Below are positions 33,600 to 46,690 of a DNA stretch of 64,000 nt, piece by piece. Below the pieces are notes generated by a model. It was given only the letters and a program-made list of their open reading frames with translations, had not been told where the DNA came from and ran no database searches. This DNA is from Diospyros lotus (taxonomy: Eukaryota; Streptophyta; Magnoliopsida; Ericales; Ebenaceae): positions 8,996,907-9,060,906 of the forward strand of contig NC_068351.1 of NCBI RefSeq assembly GCF_014633365.1, read 5' to 3'. The position numbers were made by a program, and so were the translations under genes. Every line of letters starts with the position of its first letter. Positions within the stretch are counted from its first letter, which is position 1.

Positions 33600-35062
33600 A
33601 AACGTGGAGTTGGAAGAACATATTAACTTGCGTTCGGGGTGCCACGTGTATATACATAAATGCAAAAACACATATGTGGCTATCCGCTATATATCCCATC
33701 TGCGAAGTGGCAAAAGGTGCCGCCATTCGGGTGCGTTTTGAGATGATGGTATGCTGCCTGCCTGCATGTTGTCCAGTTGGCGGCATTCGTGACTTTGAAT
33801 CTAACACGCAAGGGAGGGAGCTATATAACTCCACACCTGTCTGTGCACCACCCAAATCCAATGAAAATACACATCCATAAATATATTAATGGGTTAATTA
33901 TTAAAACAAATATCAAATTTGTTAACTTTTATCGACCACAAACTCATTCAAGACATGCTTGACCTACAAAGGTAGAGCTAGAGAGTTCGATCGGTTCCAA
34001 TATAACCTTTAACAATAAAAGGTTAATTTTGATACCAATGCTGAATTGGAGTAACAGTAATTATAATAATAAATGACATACCCACCTCTTGAAATTTATG
34101 TCTTTATATAAATATATTATAGAGTCTGTACAAACAAATGATTATATTGTATGAACAATCAAATCTTGACCCATAAGCCAACCTTCATAAGAGATGGTGG
34201 AGATTTGGGTTTAGATCAACATGGATCTAATCATTTAGATGGGGTCTTTTACTTACATTTTTAAGTTAGATTTGAACATAGATCAAAGTTCAAGATATCC
34301 ATTTGTCTTGGCCCCTATTTGAGTGTTTTGGGACACGTGTCGCTTTCATCTCTCAAGGGCTCTACTAAGAAAGGGTATTTATATATATAATTTTACTCAA
34401 AGTTGGGATATTTTCCATGGTATCAATTCTATATCAAAGTTTATCAATTTTAATTATATTTCAATTTTTAGTTTTATAGTAATTCTACAACATTATTAGA
34501 ACTTACATAATTAATATTCAATTGATGTATTAATTATTGATTTGTTTGTTTTTATATTAATAGAAGAGCAAAAAATACAAAAATTATGCTAAGACATATC
34601 CCGAGTAAAGCAATATACTAGCCATGACAAGCAAAGAAACAAAGAAAGGGAAAAAGAAACGTAAACCACTTAGCTAGCTTTTGTTAAAATGATTAAAATA
34701 AATTTGTATTAAGATAATGTTGTAATATTTTTTAAATTAAAATATAAAGTGATAAGGATATAAGTTTGGAAAATATTTTAAAATTTTTATTAAATTATTT
34801 GTTAAATTTTTTAAAATGCGTTGGATGACATATACGTCATTTTTTTTTATCTATAAGTTTCAATATATGTTTATCTGGAGGAAGGAAAGATAAGTATATT
34901 TGAAAAATATCAAATTAAAAGTCACGTGACTTCTTTTTTAAGAGTCATCAAATAAATTTAACAAATATATTAAAAAAAATAAAAATTTAAAATATTTTTT
35001 ATATCTTATCTTTTTAAATTTATATTTTAATTAATAAATACTACCTTATTAAAAAGAAATAT

Positions 35063-37800
35063 ACATGGGAACAACGAGAATCACATCAAACAACAAGCCA
35101 AAAGCCCTTAAAGAGAATAGGTGTAAAAAAAAAAAAAAAAAAAAGGGGAACAAGGCTTCCCCCGTACTACTTAATGAACTTGACTTACAAGACCAAACAA
35201 TAAGATATCTACCAAGGCCTTTTTCGACTCCACCCGATCATTATCCATAAGACACCTTTTCTCCAACTATTCCAAGGCTATGAGAAATGATAGCACCTTT
35301 GAAAAATTACCCACCACCCCACTAGAGAAAAGGCACTCAAAGAAAGGATGGTTGTGTGGTGCTCTACTAGCCTATGACACAAGAAATATCTATTTAAGAG
35401 GGAAACATACATATTTATCTACTCTAAAATAGAGTCGTTTCCTAATAGCCAACCATAAAAAGAACATGCGGATCGAAATCCCCATGGAACAACAAACCAA
35501 TTTTTCCCACGACATGTCAAGACCCGAGACAAAGAAAGAAGTAAAGCCAGACTAGACTAAGAATTCACAACTCACAAAGGAGAGACGTTGCAACACACCC
35601 TGACCTCCAATCAACATTAATGAAGAAGGAAGAAAGCTCTGAATCTCTATCAATGCATGGGAATAAACCTCTAGCCATGACCATAACTCCTTACAAATAA
35701 CAGCTGACACGCAAGCCTCTATCCCATTGTGTAACTTTCGAGCAAGCAAGCGAGAGAACAAATCCATTAAAATGTCACAAGGATGCCAAGGATTCAACCA
35801 TATATAGAAACACCAATGAGCCATTTCCAAACCACCAGTACTAAACATGGGGTTTAACAAGCTCACGTAGCTGCATAAGTTTCATCTAATACCATGGCAA
35901 CCAAAGGGGAGGTGGAGGATCCAGAAACGTCAACCCTAAAAATAGTATAAGTATATGGAGATAGTAAAGCCAAATAGACTCTCTATCATCTTAAGAAATC
36001 CTCTAAACCAATTTAACCACCAAAGCCAAATTCCAAATATGAAAAGGACAGATACCCAGACCACCTTGTTCCTTAGGCCTACACACCTCTTACCGAGAAA
36101 CCTTTACCTTGCAAGAGTAAGGTTTCACACTACTCCACAAAAAATGCATGGAGGACCTTATCAATCTCCCCAAGGACATTTTTGGGTAAAATAAAAAGGG
36201 AAACCCAATACATATGAATGGTGGCAAGCACTAAATAAACAAGCTGAAGGCAATCCCCAAAAGATAATAACGTATTCTACCATCCGTGATAAATACGGTC
36301 CATGATGGGTTTACCATTCGTAGGAGTAGTAATCAGCGAAATTCCCAAGTGCCAAATCGACAACTGGCCCCTCCAAAACCTTGAGATCTTAATCATCTTC
36401 TCTTTAAGGGCCTTATCCCAGCAACACACAAAATAGTCACTCTTATGTGGATTAGCAACAAGGCTTGACATATCCGCAAATTGAGCTAGACAAGATACAA
36501 GACATCATACTAACGCCCCATCCCCATGGGAAAAAAATAGGAGAACATTAGCAGACAATAATATAACTATACGTGTCCTCTCACACTATCAATGATAATG
36601 AAAAGGCTCCTTATACATATGATAGGCCATAATCCTCACCGAAACCTCCATAGCTATAAGACAAACAAATAAGAAAATAATGGATCCCCCTAATGCAAAC
36701 CTCTTGCTCCTTGGAAATAGCCATGGGTCTCCCCATTAATTTTGATCAAGTAGCGAGGTGTAGTAATACATGATTGCACCCATAGACAAAACTAAGCTAA
36801 AAAACCCATAGCCTTTAAAACGCCAACATGAAGTCCCAATTGATTAACTCATGGGCTTTTGTTAGGTCAACTTTCATATCAAATCGAGGTCACCTCTCAT
36901 ACGAGTGATTTTGGTGAAAGAGATCCTAAGCTAGCAACACATTGTCTCCAATCAAGTGCCAAGAATAAATGCAGTCTAAACTAGATCAACCAAAGTAGAA
37001 AGCATACTCTTTAAATGATTAGCCACATCACTTTCATAATAACTTTATATAGAACATTACAACAAGAAATAAGCATAAACTAGGACATCATTTCAAGATG
37101 AGTAAACTTGGGGACAATGTCGATAACAATTGCATTAACCGCCTTAAGCAATTGGTAAGTAGCAGCCATAAAATCAAGCTCCACCACATCCCAAGTTGGT
37201 CTAAAGAATTTTACCATAAAACCATACGACTCTAGGGCATTCTCATGATCCATACCTAATAAAGCATGGTGAATCTCTTCAGTAGACACCTCTTCCACCA
37301 ATTGCATCCCTTGCTCCTTCGAGAAGTAACGTTCCACACAAGGGCGGAGCCAAGTGAGGCCAGTGGGGGCAGTTGCCCTCACAAATTGCCCCCATTGGGT
37401 CAGATAAAAAAAATTTATTGTATTGTAGAATATAGACCATATTTAATCTTGGTATTTTTTATATTGGTAAGTAAATTTTGTGAGATTTAAATACAAAATT
37501 TTGAAAATCAATAGGTAAAAAACAAGACTTCAGCCATTGCCCATTGGAATCACAGAAGATCACCATTGATACTATTGATTTTCATAAATCTGGATGAGTC
37601 AACTGATTTGTTATGGTATTTTCTGTATTCTTGCACAATTTTCTATATTGTTAAGTCAAGAATTTATGGTATTTTTTTTCTGTGTTCTTGCACAAGTTTC
37701 CCTTGATTCCTGTATTTTTAGATTTTTAATCTTCATCCCCACTAAATTAAAATCCTAACTCTGTCCCTCCCTGGCTCCACGTACTTAGCAAGCTCAATTA
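35063..37800 (-). mobile_element. L1-type LINE, 5'-truncated and degenerate
   Basis: Minus-strand translation gives plant LINE reverse-transcriptase landmarks: ELAKYVE and RYFSKEQGMQLVEEVSTEEI either side of an insertion, WDVVELDFMAATYQLLKA and IVPKFTHLE (37080-37382), SCCNVLYKV (about 37060), INGETHGYFQGARGLH-stop-GDP (about 36650-36735), SANVLLF (about 36545-36565, where the family has ADD), and NPHKSDYFVCCWDKALKEK (36277-36471). The zf-RVT-like tail runs to about 35250. Many stops are present. The sequence ends at about 37800 upstream of the RT core without ORF1 or endonuclease, as in 5'-truncated copies. A hAT-like element (37339-37773) interrupts it. Confidence 0.88.
37339..37773. mobile_element. 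hAT-like non-autonomous element inserted in the LINE
   Basis: A 435-bp block begins CAAGGGCGGAGCC and ends TCCCTCCCTG, whose complement starts CAGGGAGGGA; hAT elements typically begin CA(A/G)GG. Flanks GTTCCACA (37331-37338) and GCTCCACG (37774-37781) match at 6 of 8 bases, as expected for an old 8-bp target duplication. The LINE reading frame continues across the site when one flank is counted once. It has no coding capacity. Confidence 0.75.
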
Positions 37801-40800
37801 CTTAGGCATATATAGAGGGGTGAGTAAAATTTTAAAATAGTAAAAATTACTTGACTTAAACTTAATAGTCTCCAAATCACATTAAACTTAAAATCAATTT
37901 TGCAGATTTATTTTAATTAAAATTTATTTAAAAATATAAAAATTAAATTATAACTACCTAACCTCATTGACTTACATCCACCCTCTAATCATAGTATATG
38001 CAAGTAAATTTGGATGTAAATTATTAGTGATGAAAGCAAAACCATGGTTGATAGAGATCATAGGCCTTATTAGAAAATAAACTGTGGATTTAAAACAAAG
38101 TGCTTGGATTGTGATTTTAAGAAAATGAAGTCAAAAAGTATTTGAATTTTTATTTTATTTATTTATTTTTTACAAAAACTAATTTAGATATTCAGTATTT
38201 CAAATAAAAATTAATTATATAAGTCATTTTTATGAATTGATAAAGCCAAATAAAATGGTAAAGTAAGTGCAAACTTGAAGATTAATGACTGTCAGCTTCC
38301 ATCTCATTAGCATAAAAAATGAAAAATATCAAATAAAATTGGCAAAACATTAATGCAATTTGGGTAGTAAGTACATATAGACATTTTTTTTTTCTTTTTC
38401 AACTAAATTGATTTAGCGACTGATTTAGACTCCAACTAATCTCACAGTCTGAACTGATTCAATATTAATTAATAATAATAATACTATAAAATGAACGTAT
38501 ATATTTGGTCAAAATTGGAAGTCAAAACCATTTTATTAAGATTCCCGTCAAATGTGACCAATTAATATTCATAATTGGGGGCGGTGCGGATGGAACCGCG
38601 TCAACTAACAATCAGCGGGCAATCGGCAGGAATAACGAAAAAATGGGCCCAACTAAACTTACGTGTTAAGGGGAGATTGTAACAGCAACAATCACTCTTT
38701 TTGCAAGAATATCTTTTATATTTTAAAAATAATAATAACCTTTTTTTTGTTATTAAATGAAGAAATAAAATAGCTAATTTATCTTTTCTTTTCTTTTTAT
38801 TTCTTCTCTGATTTTTGAAAAAAACAAAAAGAACAATGTACCCATTTGATTCATTGGTATTCATTATCAACAATAACATTAAACTCGACCCTAAATGAGT
38901 TGATCGCATGACACTAGTGATCAACATAGATGGGTTCAACATTAGTGTGATGTGGATTCGATCATATGGTTGATGATAAATCTCTATTTTTGGATTCAAT
39001 CAATTTTTTTGTGTTTGAATCGAAATGAGTTCTCTATCTCTAATAGGGCTTGTTTAGATTTTATTTGAACCTAGATGTAAAGATTTTTGAAACTTTCTAA
39101 ATGAAATAAATAGATAAATCAAAGAAAGAGAGAAATGAGGGAGGGTTCGAATTAAACCATATCTTTAGAGTTGGGTTCAATTCAAATCTAAATAGAGAAA
39201 AATCTTAAACCCTTTGAAATAAAGAGAGAAAAGAAGAAGAAGAAATAGAAAAGTTATCTCATATCGAACAAAATTAGAGATGGTCAATGACGACGGGCAT
39301 AATTGGGGTTATTACAAAGGTAATGGCGAGAATAAAGGTGATTGAGTCGAAATAGGAAAAAAATAGAAAAAGAAGAAGAAATATATACAAGAAGAGAGCA
39401 TGTGTGCTAACAACGATGGCAAGTGGCAACGATGACAATTCAATTGCAGAAAGGGGGGGGAAGATAAGTTTTTTAAATATAAGAGTATTTTGACCATTCA
39501 TGATATTTAATTGATCTTAATTCATGACATAAAGGAAATTGTAATATAACTTTAAACTATAGAAGTACTATCCATATTTTCTCAAATATCAACGATAATA
39601 TTTGTAATTATTTTAAATTTTAGAGATACAACATGTAATTTACTCTATATGTTTTTGTTTTATTGGTATTTTTTGTTTTGCAAATCATTTATTTTTAATT
39701 AGAGTATACATATTTAGGGGCATTGCAAACTATTGTGCGATAATAGTGTACATTATTTTTCAAATATCATATGTATATATTTTATTTTGTTTTTAATCTT
39801 CAAATAATTTATTTATTTAAAAACTAAATTATCTAAACATAAAATAAAATATAACTATAACTCTAAAGGATATTTATTTACGGTTTTTTGTTCTGTTGTG
39901 TTGGGTAACTCTTGCAACCGTTGATACTATGGTTGGCTAGTTTGACGTCCTGGTGTAGTAGTAGTGGTTATAGGAGGAGGAGGTTGGGTGGCACAAGAAC
40001 AAGTTGACCGCCTTAAAAGAGTATCAGCGCATATTTTATTAATAATAAAGAGGCGATCCCACTCAGCAACCAAAGTGGCACTTGCACGCGTTGCGAATAT
40101 GGAAAAGAAAAGTATGGCTGGCTGGCTGGCATCTGATTTATCCACAAGCAATTGGGCCCCACCCCTCCTCAACTCAACTCCACTCGACGCGACAATCGGG
40201 AATGCCAATTTGTCCACACATACATACCACCAGCTACAGCCTCCAGCTGGTTTGCATCCTACGACGAACCCCCGCTACTATGCGGAGACCTCCACGCCAC
40301 TTCACCTGAGCCGCATCCCAATGGCCATCCGATTCACAATAATATGCTCCTTCCCCCACCCAAAAATCAATTTCAACTACCGCGGCGTCGCTCTGCAACT
40401 GTGGAGCACAACACATGCGTGGGCCATCGGCAGACCAAACGAATCTCCGCTTGGTCCTGATTAAATGAAATTTAAGGGAGTACCGGAGAAATGGCCTGGC
40501 TGTTAGGTTAAGAATCTATATTATTATATTCTGTATAATTTTTTTAAAAAAGAATCCTAAGAAATATGATTTTTAAGAATGATTTATAAATAACTTTTCC
40601 AAAAAAGATTTTTATATGAGGACTGAAAATTCAAATTTTTCATAGACTTGAGAATGTTTTTTAAAAAAAAGACTAAAATATCCCTTACTCTTTTATAACC
40701 TCATACAAATATATTATATATATTATAAATATAATATATTTATATTATTTATTATAAAATATTATATTATATATATATTAAAGTAGATATTCATAAAAAT

Positions 40801-41236
40801 ATATATATTATGTATATATATGATATATATATACATGCATATATAAACATAATGTGTAAAAAAAAAATATTTTTTTGACTTCTTAAAGATGTTGTGGGTC
40901 CTAATATTTTATATAGTAGAAGAAATTTATTATTTTTAAATAAAAAAATAAATAAGGGTAATTTAAAAAAAAAACATAAATTCTCAAAAATGTTGTATTT
41001 AAACCACACATAGGAAGGTAAAATTCTCATAAAAGAATACTCATCATTTTTGAAATGTTTAAATCTAACTAAATATAGAATTGTATAAATCCTGAGAATC
41101 AAATATTTCTAAGAGCATTCCCAAAAATCATGAATCCCAGAAATTTAAAAACTCATCCCGTACCAAACGCCCCCTAAAGGCGAACTATTCCAAATGGGCC
41201 TGCTCACCAACGCTTGAGCAACACCTCTATTATTAT
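37801..41236. other. Intergenic region
   Basis: AT-rich, with A/T microsatellites around 40680-40860. A segment at about 40470-41180 has MITE-like ends (GTACCAAACGCCCCCTA on the right). 39960-40460 is notably GC-richer and open in several frames, but I recognise no protein family there. Confidence 0.5.
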
Positions 41237-42353
41237 GGCTTAGTTTGGCTATGTTTTTTTTTAAAGAGCTGAAAAGTTGAGTAGTGTTTAAGTTGTGTAA
41301 TAGCGTTTAAGTTGGTTAGCATTTAAGTTGATAAAGTATTTGAATAATATATTTTTAAGCTATTAGTGTAAAATTATGTGTTTAGTTTGTAAAAACTTAT
41401 AAACTGTTAAAATTTGGCAAAAAGACTAAAATGGACATGACACTGAATAATACAAATAAAATTCAAAAATATAATTTTTTTAAAAAAAATTAAATTGATG
41501 TCCAATTGCTAAAATACTTATAATTATATGTTAATAAATTATAAAAAATAAAAATATATAATTTTTATACTTTATGTATTAATTTAGATTTACATCACAA
41601 AAATCTTCAATATATATGTTGAGATATTATATAAAATTATTTATTTTTAAATTTTATCAATACATATCAAGTATTTACCATTTAAATAAATATTAATACT
41701 TAAATTTATATTTGTTTCAAACAGCTAGAAATTTGATATATATTATAAAATTACAAGATTATAGATGACACAATAATTGATGATTAAATAAATTTAATAA
41801 TTATAAAATTCAAAATCAGATAAGAGACACGACAAGATTATACATAATAATTTTATCAATACTTAAATTTATTTTTGGGCGGCGATGGAGGCTTGGGGCG
41901 CTGGGCAAAGCTCGCAGTTGGACAGTGATGGGCGCTAGAGATGACGACGATCTACTAGTAGGGCGGCGATAGAGACTTGCGCGATGGCGGTGCTGGGCAG
42001 AGATGGCAGCTTGGGCGATAGGGATGGTGGCGATCTACTAGGGAAGATGACCGTAGTGAAGTGAAGGAGAAGGTGACAGTAATGAGGCTGGGAAAGGTAA
42101 GTGATAGGGGTTGTAAATTTTGATATTATTGGAGGGTGAAATGGTCATTGATCTGGTTAACTCAAGAAGCTCCAAACAATTTTTTTGCAAAAGCGGGTGG
42201 GTGATTGCTTTCCGAAAACGCTGTTAGTTAGCGTTTCAGCTCTATAGCGTTTAAGCTGTTAATAATATCCAAACATTTAAGAAAATAAGCCTCACAACTT
42301 ATACGCTAAATGAATGTCTTATAAGCGATCAAACTGCATTGCCAAATTAGCAC
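41237..42353. mobile_element. TIR-type DNA element with GC-rich core
   Basis: The left end GGCTTAGTTTGGCTATG and the complement of the right end GTGCTAATTTGGCAATG match at about 12 of 17 positions. Subterminal AGCGTTTAAG words occur inverted at both ends. The AT-rich body contains a GC-rich core at 41877-42110 with an about 84-bp imperfect tandem repeat. Only TAT flanks both ends, so the superfamily is unclear. Confidence 0.6.
41877..42042. repeat. About 84-bp imperfect tandem repeat
   Basis: GGGCGGCGAT at 41877 and 41961, GCTGGGCA(A/G)AG in both units, and CGATCTACTAG at 41948 and 42031. It lies within the GC-rich core of the element above. Confidence 0.75.
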
Positions 42354-42511
42354 TATGTAAACTTGCCTCTCTAAATCAAATATTTGATTTTAATATTATA
42401 AAATAGTCACATAAATTTTTTAAAATTACCAAAAATAGTCCAACGTGGAAATGACACTTTCAAAAATATTTGGTGCATCATAGCTTAAGATCAAGATGTG
42501 TCATTTATCGC

Positions 42512-42670
42512 TCTCAGGGCGCAAGTTAAGTGATTGGACTACGATAAGTTGCACATCAGTAAGTCGTGGGTTCGATTCATTACCGTAAGACAAATTCTCC
42601 ACCTGTGATTTATCTCTTCTGTTGAAATCGAGAACACGAACGACAGGAGATCGCATAAGGGCAATAATTC
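42512..42670 (+). mobile_element. tRNA-derived SINE
   Basis: GGTTCGATTC at 42569-42578 is a perfect pol III B box. About 35-40 bases upstream, GGCGCAAGTTAAGTGATTGG resembles an A box. A unique body follows for about 90 bases. The left part does not fold as a complete tRNA, so it is a SINE rather than a tRNA gene; ends and target duplication were not resolved. Confidence 0.6.
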
Positions 42671-43601
42671 CAAAATGTGTCCTTCATAATTTTTTTTTGA
42701 ATATTTATTAGTTATTTGTTAGATATTATAAAAAAAAATAATATTTAAACAAAATAATAACACTTACGTTTTAAAATTTAAACAATTATTAGGTTGTAGT
42801 TGTAGAGCTATTAATTAAGATGAATTTGATGATCTTCCTTATTTAGTATTGATTTTTAGTGCATTAAAGAATAATTCACACAATCTCAATTTGTGATAAG
42901 AGTATTAAATTTGTAGATGGTATTGGTAGGAGGTGAAGCGTCAATGATTTGTCAAAAGATTAATTGAGGTGAAATTAGAAATTCACTAATAAGATGTGGT
43001 TGGATGTATGTTTGAGGTGGGTGGATAAAATATAAAAAATTGTTTATTAGATTTACTACGTTGAAGTTTGTTTATTGAGTTAGGTGGGTTCATGTGGGTG
43101 CAGGGAAAGGGGATGAATCACTAGTTTGAATGGTGACGTTGCAAAGGAGTTAGGATGTAATGTATTATTTATCGATTTCTTTTCAATATGGGGCTTTGTT
43201 TTATAGGGTGAATCTCAACAATTAAATTAATGTTTGATATTAAAAAAATGAGTAAATTGACAAGAGTAATAAGTAAGGTGTTAGAACTTATATAATTTAA
43301 TTTATGATAGTTAAGTATAATTTCTATTCAGTTTTGTATTTGAGATGTGATCCTTAGAATATGGTCTGAGGATTGTACTATATTGTTGAGTCATCTCGAT
43401 CATGAGCGGTCTAAGAAATGTATAGTGATCTAGTAGCCCTCTAAATATTATTTATATACGACTCTTATGATTAATTCAAGTGCCATATTAGGATAATTTA
43501 TATGTCTGCTTTAAAATTAGTTGGTGATTGATTTAATAATCTCAATAATAAGTTTTCCTAGAGGTCTTTCTATACCAATGTAAAAAGACCAATTTGAAAT
43601 A
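42671..43601. other. Intergenic AT-rich stretch
   Basis: No open frame of note, no repeats recognised. Confidence 0.5.
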
Positions 43602-44489
43602 GGAAAATTCTACTCGTAGTCAATTTTTTGCTCTTCACAATAAGTAGAAACTCACTTTCCCTCTTTTACTCTTTGTAGTCACGTTAATAACTCTTTGAAA
43701 CCAATATTTTTTAAAAATACCCTCTTCTATTACCATCACACAAAGCCACAACCATCCCGGCATAATTATCCTTGAAACGCATCCTCAAACCCTAACAACT
43801 CGAATCATCAACCGGTGTTTGCGATGAAGACGAGTTTCATAAGAGATAGAAGACTATAAAATTAGATGTAGGCTGTGTGGGTGTAAGTGTGGGTCGCCTC
43901 TACAAAATCAGAGGCGGCATCGCAACTGCCACCATAATAGCCGTAACCTCGGGTTTTTGGCCCGATGGGGGCGACTATACTGGTCGATGGCGACTGCCTT
44001 TCATGGCCCTCTGAACCTCTGGGTTCGGGGGCCTTCAAAGGCAGTTGCCACCTGTGGGTACGACCGTCACCATTTCCCCAACAATCTCTGACCGCTTCCT
44101 TGGCCATTTTTTATTCTCCAATTGTGTCTTGTTTGTGTGTGTATTATATGTGTGCACGCACGCATGCGCTTTCGGTGTATGTTTTCGGATGTATGTATAT
44201 GTGTATATATGTGTGTCTGTGTATGCGTTTGGATGCATCGTCATTGTTTTTCATTTCATGGCTGTATTTCCATCAATTTTTTGTCTTTGCCACATCATAT
44301 CTGGCGTTCTTGGCCACATCGTCTCCAGCATGAATGGGGGGTTACGTATGGCCGCTGGGGGGACAGTTCATTGAGGGAGAAAGTGGCTACAATAGTAAAA
44401 ATAAAAATGAGTTTTCAAATGAAGGTATTTCAGGTATATTGAAATATGACTGTGGAGAACAAAATGAGTGATTGTAAATAGAATTTCCC
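43602..44489. mobile_element. Mutator-like element (MULE) with GC-rich core
   Basis: The left end GGAAAATTCTACTCGTAGTC and the complement of the right end GGGAAATTCTATTTACAATC are imperfect inverted repeats that stay similar for about 45 bases. Flanks TTTGAAATA (43593-43601) and TTCAAAATA (44490-44498) match at 7 of 9, with both differences transitions, consistent with a 9-bp Mutator target duplication. The 888-bp element has a GC-rich core (about 43870-44110) with a strong hairpin, and a GT/TATG-rich stretch (44130-44230). No transposase seen; the core could be captured host sequence. Confidence 0.72.
43988..44050. repeat. Near-perfect inverted repeat (hairpin) in MULE core
   Basis: Left arm 43988-44017 (starting TGGCGACTGCCTTT) pairs with right arm 44022-44050 (ending AAAGGCAGTTGCCA) around a TCTG loop, with only a few mismatches and one bulge over about 29 pairs. 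Transcribed from either strand it would form a stem of microRNA-precursor size. Confidence 0.8.
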
Positions 44490-46690
44490 TTCAAAATAAA
44501 GCAATGCGGCCTGAAATAGCCTTTCTCGCATAAAAGAGCTATATAACCCAATACCATCTAACCACTCGACTTGGAGAGCATATACTAATATTTCAATTTG
44601 ATGTATTTCAATTAAAAGACTCTAAGTAATAAAGCCTGGCGTAAAAATAGCACTTTGACGTCGTTATTGCACTTAAATAATTTTTATTATTTTTGAAATA
44701 CAGAATGTTATGAATAATGGAAAAACTCCATAAAAGAAAATTAATGATTCATAAAAATTACTTAATGGGAAATGGCCTCGATAAATCTAATGAGTAACTA
44801 ATAATCCTGTTATATAGAAAAAAAATATTTATTATGTCCTTTCTTTAACGAGTCGTATAATTTTATTAATAAAATTATTAAATAAATCATAATTACAATT
44901 GAAACAGTAGTAAGACAAAGGGGGGGGAAAAAAATGATGAGTAGCGGCTTACACTTCTAAACCTTGGGTGGGAGTTGGGTAAAACACTTGTGCTTGGGAA
45001 TCAAATCTCACTTTCTTATGGTAAGGAGACATGATGATTTATCAAGGATAGAGGAGAAAGCAAGGAGTGAGTAAAGTACCAGCCCAAGCCTAAGGCCCTT
45101 CAAACATAGTTTAGGATTTAATAAGGGGGGTTGATACTCTATGCTTTGTCTTGCTTTTATCATGCTTTTTTTTTTTTTTTTCTTAACAGAGAATAAATGC
45201 CCCATTAAGCATCATTTTGGGAAAAGAGTGATAAAAATAAATAAAAATAAAAAGAAACTTATTTTCAAAAATTAAAAAAAAAAATTGATTAAGAGTTATC
45301 CAAATTAATCATGCATCAAGAGTATCCAAAATACATATAATTATTATTATAAATATTTTCATTAATTATTTTTATAAATTTTAAAATTATTTTGTGCTTA
45401 TAACATTTAAAAATAAAAATAAAAAACCTGATAGTGAAACTAATTCACTTCTTGATTCAGGGTTTAATTGACTGACTGATTTTTGTTTCCAACTAGAGAA
45501 TTGATTACAAATGTTGCAAAAAGAATTTAACATGGTTTATTATTATTAATTACCCAATAAAAACAAAATATGCTAATTACCATCGTCATCAACCACTGGC
45601 CGGTGGCCACTGCCATCTGTCAGGCCTAAATTGTTTAAAAGAGTTTGTGGGGGGTTAAAGTGGGAATTTCAAACAAGTGCATGTGAATCGCGCGCCGTCT
45701 GGGTCTCTTCTCCAATTCATATTCATATACTCCACGCGCGCGCTTCAATTAATTTCATTCACCCCGCGACGCCGTCAGCTGGGGCCCACGCGAGAGCCAC
45801 ATCTTCCAATGTAGCCGGCCGTTCCTCTACTCCGTCACCGCCTCGTCGAGTTACTGCACACGGCGTTGTCTTGTCCCGCCGCATGAAAAACGAGTACGAT
45901 TAGGCAGGCTTATGTTCGCTTTTTCTATTCCTAGCCGATGACAGTTCCCTTTTCAACGCGAAACTATAGGGCGTGTTTGGAGCCCGCTCAAATAAATGAA
46001 AGCAATGGAAGGTCAAAGTTAAAAAATTGAAACTATTATTTTTTAAGTGATGTTATTCATTTATATTAAAATTAATATTTTTTTATTAAAAAATAAAGAG
46101 GTGCATATATAAATATTGATATCTACACCTCTTTAATTTTTAATAAAAAAATGTAGAGATTTATCTCGACAGTCTAGATAAATAAAATTATTTTTATTTT
46201 AGAATAATAATAATACTTATTACTTATCTACTTTGAAACCAGAGAAAAAATATCCTCAATTTTTTTTCTGTTTTACTTAAACAAACAATGCTTCTTTCAT
46301 ATTTATTTCATGTTCTTTTACAATGCAATCAAATCAAAAAATATTCAAATACGATAGCAATAGGTCAAATACACCATTGTCTCACTTGGGCTATGTTTGG
46401 GAGACGAAATTTTAGAAGAAGTAAGAAAGAGATCTCTCCAAAACCCTTTCTCCTTTTTCATTTTAAATGTATTTCAAACAAGGAAGTATGTATTTCTCCT
46501 TGACTACTCTTTAAATCCTTTGTTGCCCTTTCCTCTCCATCGTTCAATCCATATCCAAACATGACCTTAAGATAAAATTACTATTTTTTACGAGATTTAT
46601 TTGTTTCCTTTTCCTTCCCTTCATTTTCAACAAAGACCCGCCCCAACAACCATACTCACGCGCTGATAAAAGAGTCCAAGCACTGCGCAA
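44490..46690. other. Intergenic region upstream of MED26C
   Basis: AT-rich, with T16 at 45167-45182. 45660-45900 is GC-rich (CGCGCG words) but shows no recognised protein. 45967-46567 looks like a MITE or pair of MITEs: it starts GGGCGTGTTTGG, has GGCTATGTTTGGGA at 46387, and ends TCCAAACATGACC. Confidence 0.5.

Larger units (their letters stand above)
28122..35062. other. Intergenic AT-rich region
   Basis: Apart from the MITE at 28673-29190, nothing codes recognisably. 29400-31700 is low-complexity sequence rich in ACTCGA/TCGAGT words (for example 30182, 30253, 30327, 30443, 30507, 30579) after a TTTATAGTGGTTTGGC motif near 29447, and looks like a decayed non-coding repeat. 31950-32560 has repeated AATACC/GGTACT words, also repeat-like. 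A 22-base G run lies at 33578-33599. Confidence 0.5.

Noticed and set aside
42512..42600. Possible functional tRNA gene because of the perfect B box
   Set aside because: No acceptor stem or anticodon arm can be formed with the flanking bases; fits a SINE head.
45631..45903. 90-residue plus-strand frame in a GC-rich segment
   Set aside because: It starts at a non-ATG codon and shows low-complexity Arg/Ser/His content typical of a chance frame in GC-rich DNA.
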